Shown: positions 1 through 10,238 of the stretch, one piece after another | Layout of the letters: every line of letters begins with the position of its first letter | Numbering within the stretch: the stretch's first letter is position 1 | NCBI GenBank assembly: GCA_023053575.1 | Contig: JAKZAP010000018.1 | Span: 2,790,001 to 2,854,000 of the forward strand | Reading direction: 5' to 3' | Source: Branchinecta lynchi | Taxonomy: Eukaryota; Arthropoda; Branchiopoda; Anostraca; Branchinectidae | Length of the DNA: 64,000 bases | The notes under the pieces: generated by a model | The model's database searches: none | Seen by the model: only the letters and a program-made list of their open reading frames with translations | What the model was told of the DNA's origin: nothing | Position numbers and translations under genes: made by a program

Positions 1-426
1 GTGATTGGGATGCAAGAGATATCTGAAACGTAAAGGGGACATCCAGAAAATGTTGAAGAATAACAAAATTAGCTGTCATTATTATCTTGAAAATCTGGAA
101 GGGTTGGCTTAATTACGCGGAAGCCCCGGACGTCTGGAAATCTGGAAGGTGAAGCCTGGCTTTTACTACCAGTCAGTGATGTTAGTATGTCTGAGCATCT
201 TGGCAGCCCCTCGCGATAAACTGCGCCATACCAAGGCACATTTGTACCGGTATGACCGGTATGTTTGACCGAAACGGTACAAGCTGTAGGCTGCCAAGTT
301 TAATGCGTGTAGCATGCCACGCATCACTTTATTGCTCGGGATCCAAAAATCTGTAGTTATTTTTAAATCTCTATTTGTCAAGCTTACGTTGCAAATGAAA
401 GGTTTAACCTTTGTAATCAATGATAC
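1..426. repeat. Start of a degenerate tandem repeat; otherwise unassigned
   Basis: From about 330 the sequence matches later units at 706, 838 and 990, all sharing an AAGCTTATGT block followed by GGTTTAACCTTTGTAC. Bases 1-330 show nothing I recognise. An 84-codon open frame here on the minus strand has no recognisable motif and no splice context, so I do not call a gene. Confidence 0.4.
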
Positions 427-587
427 TACACTGTAAAAAGTTTCTCTGAATAAGGATGCAGTATTTGCTACCGGGTAAATCTTATCTCTACTGGGATAAA
501 ATTAATCCAAATTAGCGATAATCTTATCTCAATAAAGGCAAGATTAATCCCAGTAGCAATATACTGCAAGATGTGTTTTACCGTGTA
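427..587. mobile_element. MITE family A, copy 1 (palindromic, TA-flanked)
   Basis: This is a 161-bp element with terminal inverted repeats TACACTGTAAAAAG, nearly palindromic throughout. Two more copies lie at 9765-9926 and 21754-21914. Here it interrupts a unit of the surrounding tandem repeat: the sequence after it (CTTTGCTTA) continues the unit as seen at 880-890. A TA duplication and a palindromic body without coding capacity fit a Tc1/mariner-derived MITE, but the superfamily is inferred. Confidence 0.75.
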
Positions 588-1155
588 CTTTGCTTATTTT
601 TTCCAACTGAATCTCGTAGTACTGACTAATAAAATTGAAGATATCCTAGCATGCACCAACTTGTCTATGAGTCCAAAAGTCTTTTTTTTTTAAATCTCTA
701 TTAGTGAAGCTTATGTAGATGGAAGGTTTAACCTTTGTACAGAATGTTGCGTAGGGTACGCCAATACAATTCTCCAAACCCTAGCAATCAAGGTAGCCTC
801 GAGTCCAAAAGTCTGTCCCTGTTTTTTAATCCCTATTTGTCTAGCTTATGTGAATGAACGGTTTAACCTTTGTACAGTGCGATACAACTTTGCTTAATTC
901 CCCCAACCGAATCTCGTCGGACAGACTACAGAAGTCCTAGCTTGCATGCATCGACGTCCCACAAGTCTGTCAGTATCTTTAAAGTTCTATTAGTTAAGCT
1001 TATGTCAATGAAAGGTGAACCTTTGTACATTACACTCGTCAGACTTGTAATTCAGAACCGGGAATAAGAGATCTCGATCATCTCGTAGCCTATGTAAGTC
1101 AAATTCTGAGAATCTGCGATCTGAAGTTTGCGACTTGTCGGGTTTCCCCGGAGTT
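588..1155. repeat. Degenerate tandem repeat, units of about 130-160 bp
   Basis: Units recur around 706, 838 and 990. Each has a TCTGTC...TTTAAA...CTATT(A/T)GT block, AAGCTTATGT and GGTTTAACCTTTGTAC, followed in two units by CCAACCGAATCTCGTCGG. The array is non-coding and diverged, and its first unit (ending near 426) is split by the MITE at 427-587. Confidence 0.55.
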
Positions 1156-1157
1156 CC

Positions 1158-1936
1158 TTAATCAACAAGAGCTAGGAGCTCATCTGACACTTGCAAGACT
1201 GGGTAAGAGGATGAAAGTAGGAATTTCCTAAGTCGTGGGTTTGTTGTGATCATTTGTGAGCAAAATCCTTGAAATAAGAATCCTGAAAATTTATCCTTTG
1301 GTGAAAAGTATTTAATTTTTGCAATTATAGTTTGGTCAAAAGTATTCTTTTTACTTTTCGAATAAGATGCACTCTTTAAGGGTGCTCGAAATTCATTTCT
1401 AAGCAAAATCCTTGATGCAAAAATCATCATGGGCTGGAGATTATTAAAATGTATATTTTGATTAAAAGTATTTTTTGTGCTTTGCGGTTAAGATGAGTGC
1501 TTTAAGGGATGGTCGGTTTTAAGCCAATCTTGTCAACTCTCTAATGTTCAAGCCATGTTTCATCGTCCTAGCACATCTGGAGGTAGGCTACCTTAAATGG
1601 CAATCACCGGAATTTCGAACCCTCCGCCCCCCGGAGTGCGTGACATTTGAGACACAAGGTCTTTCCAAATTTCAAGTATCATTAAGATGCGATTCCCCGT
1701 TCAAAAGTTATACATAAGTTAATATTCCAGATTCCCTCTCCCTCCACTCCCCCCGCGATGGTCGGATCGGGGAAGTGGCTATTTCCAAAAGGGTCGGGTC
1801 CCTAGTATGACTGCCAACCTTCAAACGCCCTAGCACATCTGGAAATACCCTAACTCGCGATCACCGGACTGACCGACAGACCGACGGAGAAGTGATCGGT
1901 ATATGGCACTTGGCCGGAAGGCAAGTGCCATAAAAA
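1158..1936 (+). mobile_element. Hairpin-ended 'GCACTTG' element, copy A (diverged)
   Basis: The left end AACAAGAGCTAGGAGCTCAT matches the start of the better copy at 10239. The right end carries the same perfect 11-bp hairpin, TATGGCACTTG at 1902-1912 and CAAGTGCCATA at 1922-1932, followed by AAAA. Between them is part of one tandem unit (CAAGTATCATTAAGATGCGAT, TCAAAAGTTAT, CCCTCCCTCCACTCCCCC) and the CCTAGCACATCTGGAA block. There is no coding capacity. Its class is unknown; see the findings. Confidence 0.65.
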
Positions 1937-2005
1937 AGTAATTTTATCTTAAAAACCGAAAACGGACGCAGCCGATACCTTGTTTTCCGTCACAGTAAAT
2001 AATAC

Positions 2006-2441
2006 CAAGAATAAATAATCTGATAGAACCTCCGACTTCGGTCCCATGCAGCGACTATGGATACCCCGACAAAACTGAGCGGAGCTAGAAGTACTTGCTG
2101 TGAGGCTTGAGTTGATGCCCGTCTACTTCCTTCTTCGCCGCTGCCCATACCAGATGAAAAAAACCGTGGGGTGCCTACAGGGGTGGAGAACCCGGTCTGC
2201 AGCGAACTCGGCGTGAAGTCACAATGGTAGACAACCAATACGACGACTCAAGACTGCGTTCGTACTCTTCTGCGGGGTTTTACTGCGATGTATGGCTGTT
2301 TGTAGAGGTAACAAATTATGGGTTCTGAATAGCTCCTCCTCCTCTCGTTTGCATCGGGTAGGGTATCAGAATATATCCGACTCAGCATGGCCGTATTAGA
2401 GAGATAGGGAGACGGAGGTTCTATCAGACGATTTATTCTTG
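2006..2441. mobile_element. MITE family B, copy 1, with 7-bp target-site duplication
   Basis: The terminal inverted repeats are CAAGAATAAATAATC on the left and its complement GATTTATTCTTG (one mismatch) on the right. The flanks are ATAATAC on the left (1999-2005) and ATTATAC on the right, a 7-bp duplication with one change. The subterminal parts also pair (AGAACCTCCG with CGGAGGTTCT). A second copy at 28585-28992 has a perfect 7-bp duplication. Open frames inside are not conserved between the copies. Confidence 0.8.
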
Positions 2442-2819
2442 ATTATACTGAGTTATACTCAGTTATACTCATACATTCGTCCAATGTGAAAACTAGACTA
2501 CTGCTAACTTTAATAATATGACCGGTAATTTTTTTTTTTTTTTTTTTGCAGGACCTACTTCCATCAGTTAGTCATGCTTTCTGCATTATTTTTAAACAAA
2601 AATACCGTAAACAGCAGAACCGATTTTTAAACTGCAGTACAGGACAAAAGGACAAAATCAACGAAAAAGAAAACGAAAACATGCAAAAGCGCTAAAACTG
2701 AAATGCAAAAAGGCACAAGAGTCTGCACAAAAAGCACACTCATGTTTTTCAGCTGGTTCAATTCAATCTTGCATAAAAGCTGGCAATGTGTTCTAGCGTG
2801 AAAAAAATAAAAAAATATC
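2442..2819. other. No gene seen
   Basis: This is AT-rich sequence with a T-tract near 2529-2547. I see no exon, repeat family or RNA gene here. Confidence 0.4.
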
Positions 2820-3862
2820 AAAGGTTTGAATGGGATCCCAAATATTGAGGATTTACTAGACTACGTGACCCAAACAAGTGAATCTTATAGATTTCCCGTC
2901 TTCGCCATACCCCTTTAACATCTTGCTGTAACCTTGCAAGTACAGATATGGATTCAGCATGCATGTTCACTCCAATATCTCATCTCAAAGTCCTCCTTTT
3001 AGCAGTAGGCTACTCTCGGAACCGCATGCAGAGCAAAGGAGTTGGTGACACTGAGAGGCGAACCTTTCGATCCAAATTCCGGGTTTTAGCAAATTTTGCC
3101 ACCATCAAGGAAATAAAGTTCAAACTTGGAATCAGCATGTCTAATTACTACCGAATCTCTAAATGATCTTTAGTAGGTAATGTTCTAAAGCTGCAACAGC
3201 ATGTCTTCTTACCCTATCATGACTATATAACTAGGTTTTAAAACTTCATGCTAAATTTCCGGTTGTGGCCGGATTCCGGGCCAACTACTTGTCTGGGAAG
3301 AAAATAATTTTCCTATTCGGATTCATCATGTCTCCTTACCTCTAAATCAAGCCTCTAATAAGCTTCAGATTAAACTTTAACTTTCACAAATTCTCCGATT
3401 TTATCGGATTCCGGGTGAACCAGTTACACGGCAAGAAAATAAATTCCATATTCGGGTTCTGCATGTTTTCTTAACGTTAATCGAGCTTCTGGTCAACTTC
3501 AGATTAAATTTTTACTTTTTCACAAATTTTTCCGGTTTTTGCCATATTCCAGGTGAACTACTTGTCCGACGAAAAGATAGTTTTTATATTCCTATTCAGC
3601 ATGTTTCCATACCCCTAAGTCTGTCTCATTAGCTTTTAAAAAATATTCTTTCGCCACTTAATTTGAAACAACTCCCCCACCCCCAAATATACAGCTACAG
3701 AGCCCGCGTGTTCGAACCTGATCTGTACTTTGACCCAAAGAGTCCTCATGCCAAGCTTGAACAAAATAACTCAATCCCTTAGAGAGTTATCGTGCTAACA
3801 GACGGACCGACGGACAGATCTTACGAAATCATAGGTATCTCAGTCACTTTGGGATCCCGAAA
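2820..3862 (+). mobile_element. 'GGGATCCC' element, copy 1 (diverged)
   Basis: It starts with CAAAGGTTTGAATGGGATCC and ends with TTTGGGATCCC near 3849-3859. Inside are several units of the ~137-bp tandem repeat, recognisable by CCGGATTCCGGG, GAACTACTTGTC, TTCAGCATGTCT and CTAATCAACTTCA. Near the right end come CCAAGCTTGA, GAGAGTTATCGTGC and a GACGGACCGACGGACAGAC run. It is non-coding; short open frames across it come from the repeat units. The organisation matches the cleaner copies at 14830 and 61374. Confidence 0.75.
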
Positions 3863-4790
3863 AGGGCATTTGCTAAAAAAAAAAAAAATCTAAGTGTGAA
3901 TGCATGCGTGCTCAATCCTGCTAATCCGACTCACCGTCTCATGGCACGCGCAGGTCGAACTTAGGTGCTGGATGGGGTATAGGCCAAACCCGGACGAGGT
4001 CAAAACAGGCGAAATCCGTCCCTGTTTAGGGTCAAGGTGTCCAAGCGCAGCAAGGAGAGAAGATTTGCGTTGAGGACGAAATATATCAAAAACTGATGTC
4101 TCAAACATTTCAAGGTTTTTTCAAGCACCTAAGGTATCCACTGTTTATCAATATACAATTTAAAACAATGTTTTGAACATTCTTTGTCAAAAACTCAATC
4201 ATTTCTAGAATTTGAACTGCAACACAACCAGAGCACAACACTTGTGTACTAAAGGTTATGAATCAGACTATACAGACACATGTGGTACTTGATTGCCAAA
4301 GAATCGGTTTGGAACTGTCTCTTCTGACTTGTGACGTAGCAAAACTCTTCAGTGAACAACAGCCAGAGGGATGACGCGCGTGTGGTTAAAAAAACAAGCA
4401 GACTAACCAATACAGTATCGTAAGTAGTCCTTCATGGCCTGTTCAGACGGAGCTAAAATATTGGCTGTTTATCGACCCGCGACCTGGCACAGGCGCTTAA
4501 TTAGCGGTTGAAAAAAAAAAAAAAATTGGCCGCTGATCCTCTGAACTCGCGATTATTTTTATCGCGATCATCACGAAGAAGAAAATGGCAACACATAAAA
4601 CGAAAAAGTGTTTCCACTGATTGTGTTATCTCGGGATTTTCCGGTACGGTACGGAGACTGAGAAAGAATTAAAGATGAAATATGGTAATACACTGTAAGT
4701 GAACTGGTCAGCCGCTTTGTACAGTGCCCAAGCTCACTGTGAATCATGTTTAGAGTTTAAGCGAATAGGGCTGGAATGAGACATTCTATT
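3863..4790. other. No gene seen
   Basis: The stretch contains A-tracts near 3876 and 4510 but no exon with splice borders, no repeat shared with the rest of the window and no RNA gene that I can recognise. A 72-codon minus-strand frame at 3890-4108 lacks recognisable motifs. Confidence 0.35.
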
Positions 4791-4809
4791 TGCCGATCGC
4801 TTATTCACT

Positions 4810-4965
4810 TGAATACCCTAGATATTTCAGCCCAAACTGACTACGAATCATATTTGACGGTGCAAAACGGATAACTCAGCTACATTTATTAGAGCTATAT
4901 TTCGTCCCTTCTTGGCAAGGGTCCTCTTCAGGTTTAAGCCGCTCAAGCTGGAAAATGAAATGAAA
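4810..4965 (-). repeat. Hammerhead-ribozyme repeat, minus-strand copy
   Basis: Read on the minus strand, 4899-4931 gives CTGAAGA, a stem-loop, then GAAA followed by TATAGCTC: the conserved hammerhead core. The flanks (CAGCTTGAGCGGCTT upstream, GTAGCTGA and ATCCGTTTTGC downstream) match the better copies near 18425 and 29574. Here the stem I strand before the core reads AAAC instead of GAGC, so this copy is probably impaired. It ends with the shared CAGTTTGGGCTGAAATAT block. Confidence 0.65.
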
Positions 4966-5174
4966 AAATGAAGACCCGACGAAAATAGGTTATTTCGTTG
5001 CTTCGCTATTCATAACCGTTTTCATCCAATGAACTTTTTCTTTCGGATTTGTAGTACCTCTATGAGCATGCACCGCTATGCTTGAAATATAGGACGGCAA
5101 ACGATCGCCGAAAAATAAATCTGTGTTGAGTCACAGGTAATAGCGGGCTTTCCTCGAAACTGACCATACAATCT

Positions 5175-5640
5175 AGAGTTGAAAATTGGCCATATTCCTG
5201 TTCAGCGCTTCCAAGCGGACTAGTTTCTGTTAATCCCTCCATTCCTCACCGTCATTACTTGGATCAGACATGGCAAAATAGATCCACATGTTAGTGAGTG
5301 GAAAACCTGTCATCTGTGTCCCAGGTAATGGAGGTTTTAAATGCAGAAAGGGAAAGCGACCCACTACCCTATGGATCCGACTTTTTACTATGTCTACACA
5401 ACTGTTGGTTAAGACATAGTAAAAAGTCGAATCCATAGGGTAGTGGGTCACTTTCACTTTCTGCTGCTGAAACATATGCAAAACCTCTAATACCTGGGAC
5501 ACAGATGACAGGTTTTCCACTTACTAACCTGTGGATCTATTTTTACCATATCTGATCCAAATAATGACGGTGAGGCATGGGGGGATTAACAGAAACTAGT
5601 CCGCTTGGAAGCGCTGAACAGGAATATGGCCAATTTCCCA
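5175..5640. repeat. Large foldback: two arms of about 225 bp around an 18-bp loop
   Basis: The sequence from about 5175 to 5400 is repeated inverted from about 5420 to 5640. The centre pairs GACTTTTTACTATGTC with GACATAGTAAAAAGTC around a loop of 18 bases. Outer parts pair GGCCATATTCCTGTTCAGCG with CGCTGAACAGGAATATGGCC. Several short open frames on both strands (5060-5900) arise from the palindrome and are not genes. It may be a foldback-type element or an inverted duplication; no target duplication was identified. Confidence 0.8.
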
Positions 5641-5904
5641 GCCTTCGCTTTATTTCCCATTGAAATTCGCGCTTTAAGTGAAATTCAAATTCTCCGCGTC
5701 TGGATGTACTGTTTTCTGTCAAGACGGAAATGCAACGGCAGTGCATATTCAGAACGTCACTACTGCCAAGATACAAAAAACAGAAATTCCTCTAGCTGAA
5801 TCAAATATCTCGGTGCGGTCAAATCCAAGATTTAGAAAAAAAGGGCTTTTCAGTAAGACTTTAAATGACAGGTTTCCTGCAATGATGGCAAGTTAAGTTT
5901 TCTG

Positions 5905-6095
5905 GCTATGGCCTGAAAAGTCCCTTGCCAAAGAGGGCCGAAATATCGCTGAGTTGATTCTTCCAGTAGCACTATCAAACATTATATTAGCGGACAATTC
6001 TATTATTTTTCTATGGCGAAAGGAAAAGATCAGCAACGATTTGCTCCGGCGAGATTTCGGCCCTTCTTGTCAGTGGTCCTCGTCCGACTAGAGCT
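5905..6095. repeat. Two degenerate hammerhead-like motifs in opposite orientation
   Basis: The plus-strand motif at 5912-5943 reads CTGAAAA, a stem-loop (TCCCTTGCCAAAGAGGG) and GAAATATCGCT, so the core G8 is changed to A. The minus-strand motif at 6053-6086 reads GGACGAGGACC...AAGAAGGGCC then GAAAT, with a changed CUGA. Both look like decayed copies of the family at 4899, 18425 and 29574. Confidence 0.45.
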
Positions 6096-7573
6096 AAACG
6101 AAACAAACCTACCATCAACCCAACCTATCTGATTAACGCCATTAACATAACTCGCAGTCGGCTTGGGTTGAAGAAATACTTAAAGTTTAACTGAAAAGGC
6201 AACTTTTCGTAAAAGGCAAAATTCGCGCGAATACAAACCTTCATCTGTTTTTTCTCCAGCGCGAAAGTTTTGTTTTTTATTTATTTATTTGTGAATGTTG
6301 AAAATCAAAAAACTTGAACTTGAACTTATTTTCACATCTGATATATGAATAAAATGAAATATTTTGACTCATCAAAGAGATTTTGTACTTTTTCATCCGG
6401 GGCTCTAGTAATAAAGTTCAGAGTGTGCGCGGGTCGCACGACAACACCCAATTCATCTAGACGCGGAGAATTTGAATTCCATCAAAGGCATGAATTACCA
6501 GGGCTCAAGATGCGATACATCGGAGAAGTTATGCCTGTAAAGATGTAGGACAGTAGGAAAATTGGATTTAGGATATGTCTTGCAAAGAATAAGACAAATT
6601 CAATGGCTTACAATTTAAGCTGGCAAGTCTTTCAAGCGTACATAGGTGATGTGTTAATAAACTGTTGGATTTTATCCCTACCCTATTCGGTTAAACTTTA
6701 ACACAATTCTACTAAACTCAACATCCAGTGTTGGGAAATCATCTCGACTTTTTTTTTTTTTTTTCTTTTTTTTTAAACCCAGGTAGCATCTTTCCGAATA
6801 TTTTTTCGAGTTTTGACTGTTTGGGCTACGATTGCTTCAAGCGGTGACGTTTGATATTTCCTTAAACTCTATGTCACCTACTCTTTCTAAACAATCATAT
6901 AAACTTTAAACTTCAAAAATCCAAACTTCTCCATTTCAAATATGTATTTTTTTAAATTTAAATTTACCAATCTTAATACTTATTTATTCTTATTTCAATA
7001 CAAATATAAACATTTTTTGTTTTCGTTAAAAATTCTTCAGACCATGTCACCTCAACTGTTAATACGAGTAGACATTGAGATTGCATCAACATTGTATAAA
7101 ATGAATAATTTTCTTCGTTTTTGTTCGGCTACTTAGTATCAATTTGGTCAACTGGTGAAAATGGGACAAATGCCAATGGCAAATTTCCGAGAAGGATCTG
7201 GCGAGTATCCCGGCTGCCCTGTCTCTTTGCGAGTTTTCACTTTAGCCCCACAGGCCTACTGCAAACTTACATGGGACCTCAAAGAAGCGAGAAGATTCCG
7301 ACAGATCATGATAATACTGTGTTAGCATCTGTCTGGTCTGTAAAATTCCTCAATGAAGCAATTTATATCCGACCCGTCACCTCGCAACAGAGCAAAACAA
7401 CCCTATGGGAATTGTGCGGTATCTGAAATTCTTAGAAAAGCAGGCAGGGGTGGTTTTCTAGCCTTAAAGCACATAGGACATGATATTCATAACACTATAT
7501 TATGTTGTATAGAATATTACGTAAATTAATACTATGTACTGCGTGTCAGTGTATCTCTGTTGAAATTTCTTTC
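6096..7573. other. AT-rich stretch without a recognised gene
   Basis: There is a TTTATTTATTTATTTG run near 6274, a T-tract near 6750 and AT-rich low-complexity sequence at 6880-7110. Open frames of 64-101 codons here have no motif, codon bias or splice context I can point to. A block at 6770-6890 (CATCTTTCCG...GGTGACG...TGATATTTC) is faintly similar to 19605-19705. Confidence 0.35.
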
Positions 7574-8055
7574 TTGGGATCCCAAAACGTTAGTGACGGG
7601 ATATTTATGACTTCGTAAGGTTTCTCCGTCCGTCTGTCTGTCCGTCTGTTGGCACGATAACTGTATTTTTTTCAATCTTGGTATGAGTATTCTTTTGTAC
7701 AGGTCAAGTTCGTAAATGCGCTCTGTACCTACCTCTATATTTAGGGGTAGGGGAAGGGGTTCAGTTTGAGGGGTGAAAAGATATGTTTTAAAAAGCTAAT
7801 AAGATAGTCGATACCAGGGTATGGAGACATGCTGAATCCGAATGTGCAATTTATTTTCGCGCCGGACAAGTAGTTCGCCCGGAATCCTGTCAAAATCTGA
7901 AAATTTGTTAAAAGATCTGAAGTTGATTATACGTCCTACGTAGGGGTAATGAAACGTGATGAATTCGGATTTGCACTTTATGTTCTTGCCGGACAAGTAG
8001 TTCACCCGGAATCCCGCCAAAAACTGGAAATCCGACAGGAAATTCTAACACCCTA
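7574..8055 (-). mobile_element. 'GGGATCCC' element, 5'-truncated minus-strand copy
   Basis: The element's 3' end is at the left (CTTGGGATCCCAAAACGTTAG), followed by the complemented GACAGACAGACGGACGG run, GGGGTAGGGGAAGGGG and about two tandem units with GGACAAGTAGTTC and CGGAATCC. It is cut off at about 8055, next to a G-tract (8070-8088) and the LINE fragment that follows. Confidence 0.7.
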
Positions 8056-8063
8056 AGAGATAG

Positions 8064-8445
8064 TTGAAGGAGGGGGGGGGGGGGGGGGTGGAAGGAATAG
8101 CTATTGGGGAGAAAATAAGGTTTACAGGAAAAAATAGGTTAAAGAATGGCCCTTACTTTTGCCGGATGTGTAGAAAGATGGATGAGGATGTGTTCCACTT
8201 TATGTGTGAATGTGAAGGATTGAGTGATTTAAGGGTCGAATTATTTGGGGTGAGAATTACTAGGGAGGAGTGGCTACTAGAAAAAATTGGAAGTACAAAT
8301 ATGGGGATATCCGTAAGGTAGCTAGATTCCTCCGCGTTGGTTTGCCCCATAGAGAGCGATCTTTGTGGTTGTTGTGTTTTTTCTTGTTTTGTTGCCATGG
8401 CCCCAAGGTTTTTTTCGTGCAATAAATTCATTCATTCATTCATAT
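8064..8445 (+). pseudogene. LINE 3' fragment: ORF2 C-terminal zinc finger and tail
   Basis: The frame after the G-tract encodes a C-terminal region with PYFCRMCRKMDEDVFHFMCE, a Cys-rich finger (C-x2-C ... H-x4-C). It matches the end of the LINE ORF2 at 50215-50290 (PYFCPLCGMTDEDVEHF). The frame closes at 8321 and the 3' UTR contains TTGCCATGGCCCC, ending in AATAAATTCATTCATTCATTC. This is the usual shape of a 5'-truncated non-LTR insertion with a microsatellite tail. It is not functional. Confidence 0.75.
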
Positions 8446-8924
8446 AAGGCGAGGAGAAATGCTGAATCCAGATCTGAACCGGAAATGTGGTAAAACAAAA
8501 GTTCATTCTTAATTCAATTAGAGGTTCGCATCGGTGCTAAGAATACTTGATCAATCTATATCTGAACCCAAAACCCGGAAATTTGGATCGAAAGGTTCTT
8601 TGCTCGCCTCTCAATAGTTGCGTTTTTGATCTGAATTCTCAGTTATCCGTTCTCGCTTCTGAATCCTCGATTCCCGTACTAATGACGGTTTTTGCTCTTA
8701 TCGCTTCTCCATTCTCGCTTTTGACAAAAACACTAATTTGGCGGCTCGTCTGCGTCCCGGTATATATTTGAACACGCGCACTCTATTGACCAATCAGGGA
8801 GGAGACCAGAGGACTATCGGAGCAACTTAACGATTCTGCAGAATCGCGAGGCTTTCCCCGTTCTCGATTTGACAAAAGCGCAAGAAAAGGAGATTTCATC
8901 TAATCTGAATAGTTCAAACAGTGT

Positions 8925-9345
8925 TTCCACTTTGCAGGATTTATCCTGAAATTCAGGATTTTTGGGTCCAGGCAGGATTTTTTCAGGATTTTTTCACAAT
9001 CCAGGATTTATCAGGATTTCCAAACTTTTTCAGGATTTTCCAGGAATTTTCTGTTATTAACAGAACAGACTGCAGTAAGAATTAGGGATTTTGTTTCCAC
9101 AAAATTTTGCCTGCGGCGCATTTTGTAGTAAGTGTGTTCCCTATTTAGAAGAAGGACGTGTCATTTAGTTGGATTTTACTGCTTGGAATTTTTGAGGGTT
9201 TAAACCACACTGAAAGCTAGAATTTAAGTTAAATTTTGCCAGAAAAAGACGTATTTCGTTTTTTTTGTAGGATTTCTTGGCAGGATTTTTGGACTTCGCG
9301 AGCAGGATTTTTCTCGATTTTTGAGGTTCCTGGCAGGATTTTCGA
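8925..9345 (+). repeat. Cluster of CAGGATTTTT-like short repeats
   Basis: The motif CAGGATT(T)n recurs more than ten times at irregular spacing between 8935 and 9345, densest at 8935-9045. It is a degenerate short-period array on the plus strand. Open frames on both strands across 9165-9520 contain only residues from this repetition, so I do not call them genes. Confidence 0.6.
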
Positions 9346-9764
9346 AGAGGAGCAAGTGGAAGCACTGAGTCCAAACACGCAAAACAGGAGAATACTCTTC
9401 ATAACTATCTCTCCCTGCCGAAGCAGTAGGGGAGCTCGGGGTTGGATCGAACACGGGGTTGGTCTGGACACCAGCGAAATAAATATTAAAAGTTGTCGCT
9501 AAAATCTGAAAAAAATACATAACATCTGCCTTCTAGTGAACTAACTTCGTACCAAAGTTTCATCTTATCCAAATTAACTTAAACATGACGAATCATACCC
9601 AATATCATCCATCCACTAGATAATCATATAACTAACGGAAAGCAAGGCACAGTCACAATTAAACAAAAATAAATATATAAGTAAGAAAGAGTTGGCCTTA
9701 GTTGCCAACACTCTAGCACCGGGCTACCGAGGGTATTGCGAACATTCTTCGCCAACCACTACAG
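9346..9764. other. No gene seen
   Basis: No exon borders or repeat families were recognised here. A minus-strand open frame reaching 9520 is an extension of the repeat-derived frames at 8925-9345. Confidence 0.3.
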
Positions 9765-9926
9765 TACACTGTAAAAAGTTTCTCCGAATAAGGATGCAGT
9801 ATTTGCTAGTGGGATTAATCTTATCTCTATTCGGATAAAATTAAGCCGAATTAGGGATAATCTTATTTCAATAAAGACAAGATTAATCCCAGTAGCAAAT
9901 ACTGCAAGATTTTTTTGTACAGTGTA
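9765..9926. mobile_element. MITE family A, copy 2
   Basis: The ends are TACACTGTAAAAAG and GTACAGTGTA, and the palindromic body contains GGATTAATCTTATCTC and AAGATTAATCCCAGTAGCAA. This is the cleanest of three copies. It has no coding capacity. Confidence 0.8.
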
Positions 9927-10238
9927 GTCAGGCAGGCCATAGGAACAGTGATCCTGCCTATGGGCAAGTTCATCTAAACATGTCACAGAATTCAATATTA
10001 CAAAGGTGGAACGTTATCTGGAGAAACATTATCAATCACCAGATAGAAGCGGGCTAGAGGAACAGTGATCCCGCCGAGGGTAAGATTCTGAATTTTAAAA
10101 ATATGAAAACAAAAAGTTAATGCGTATTATTTTCGGGTAAGGACATACCTGCGTGAGACATGTAGTGGCGTTAAGTTGAAGGGCTGCCTCCACCTCAATC
10201 AGTTTTTATTCTTCAAAAACATTCGTAAAGGTATTAAC

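Noticed and set aside
5060..5896. Several ORFs of 60-96 codons on both strands
   Set aside because: They come from the foldback at 5175-5640; each arm mirrors the other and no frame is supported.
9224..9520. Overlapping frames of 80-98 codons on both strands
   Set aside because: They sit on or beside the CAGGATTTTT short-repeat cluster and show no conserved protein feature.
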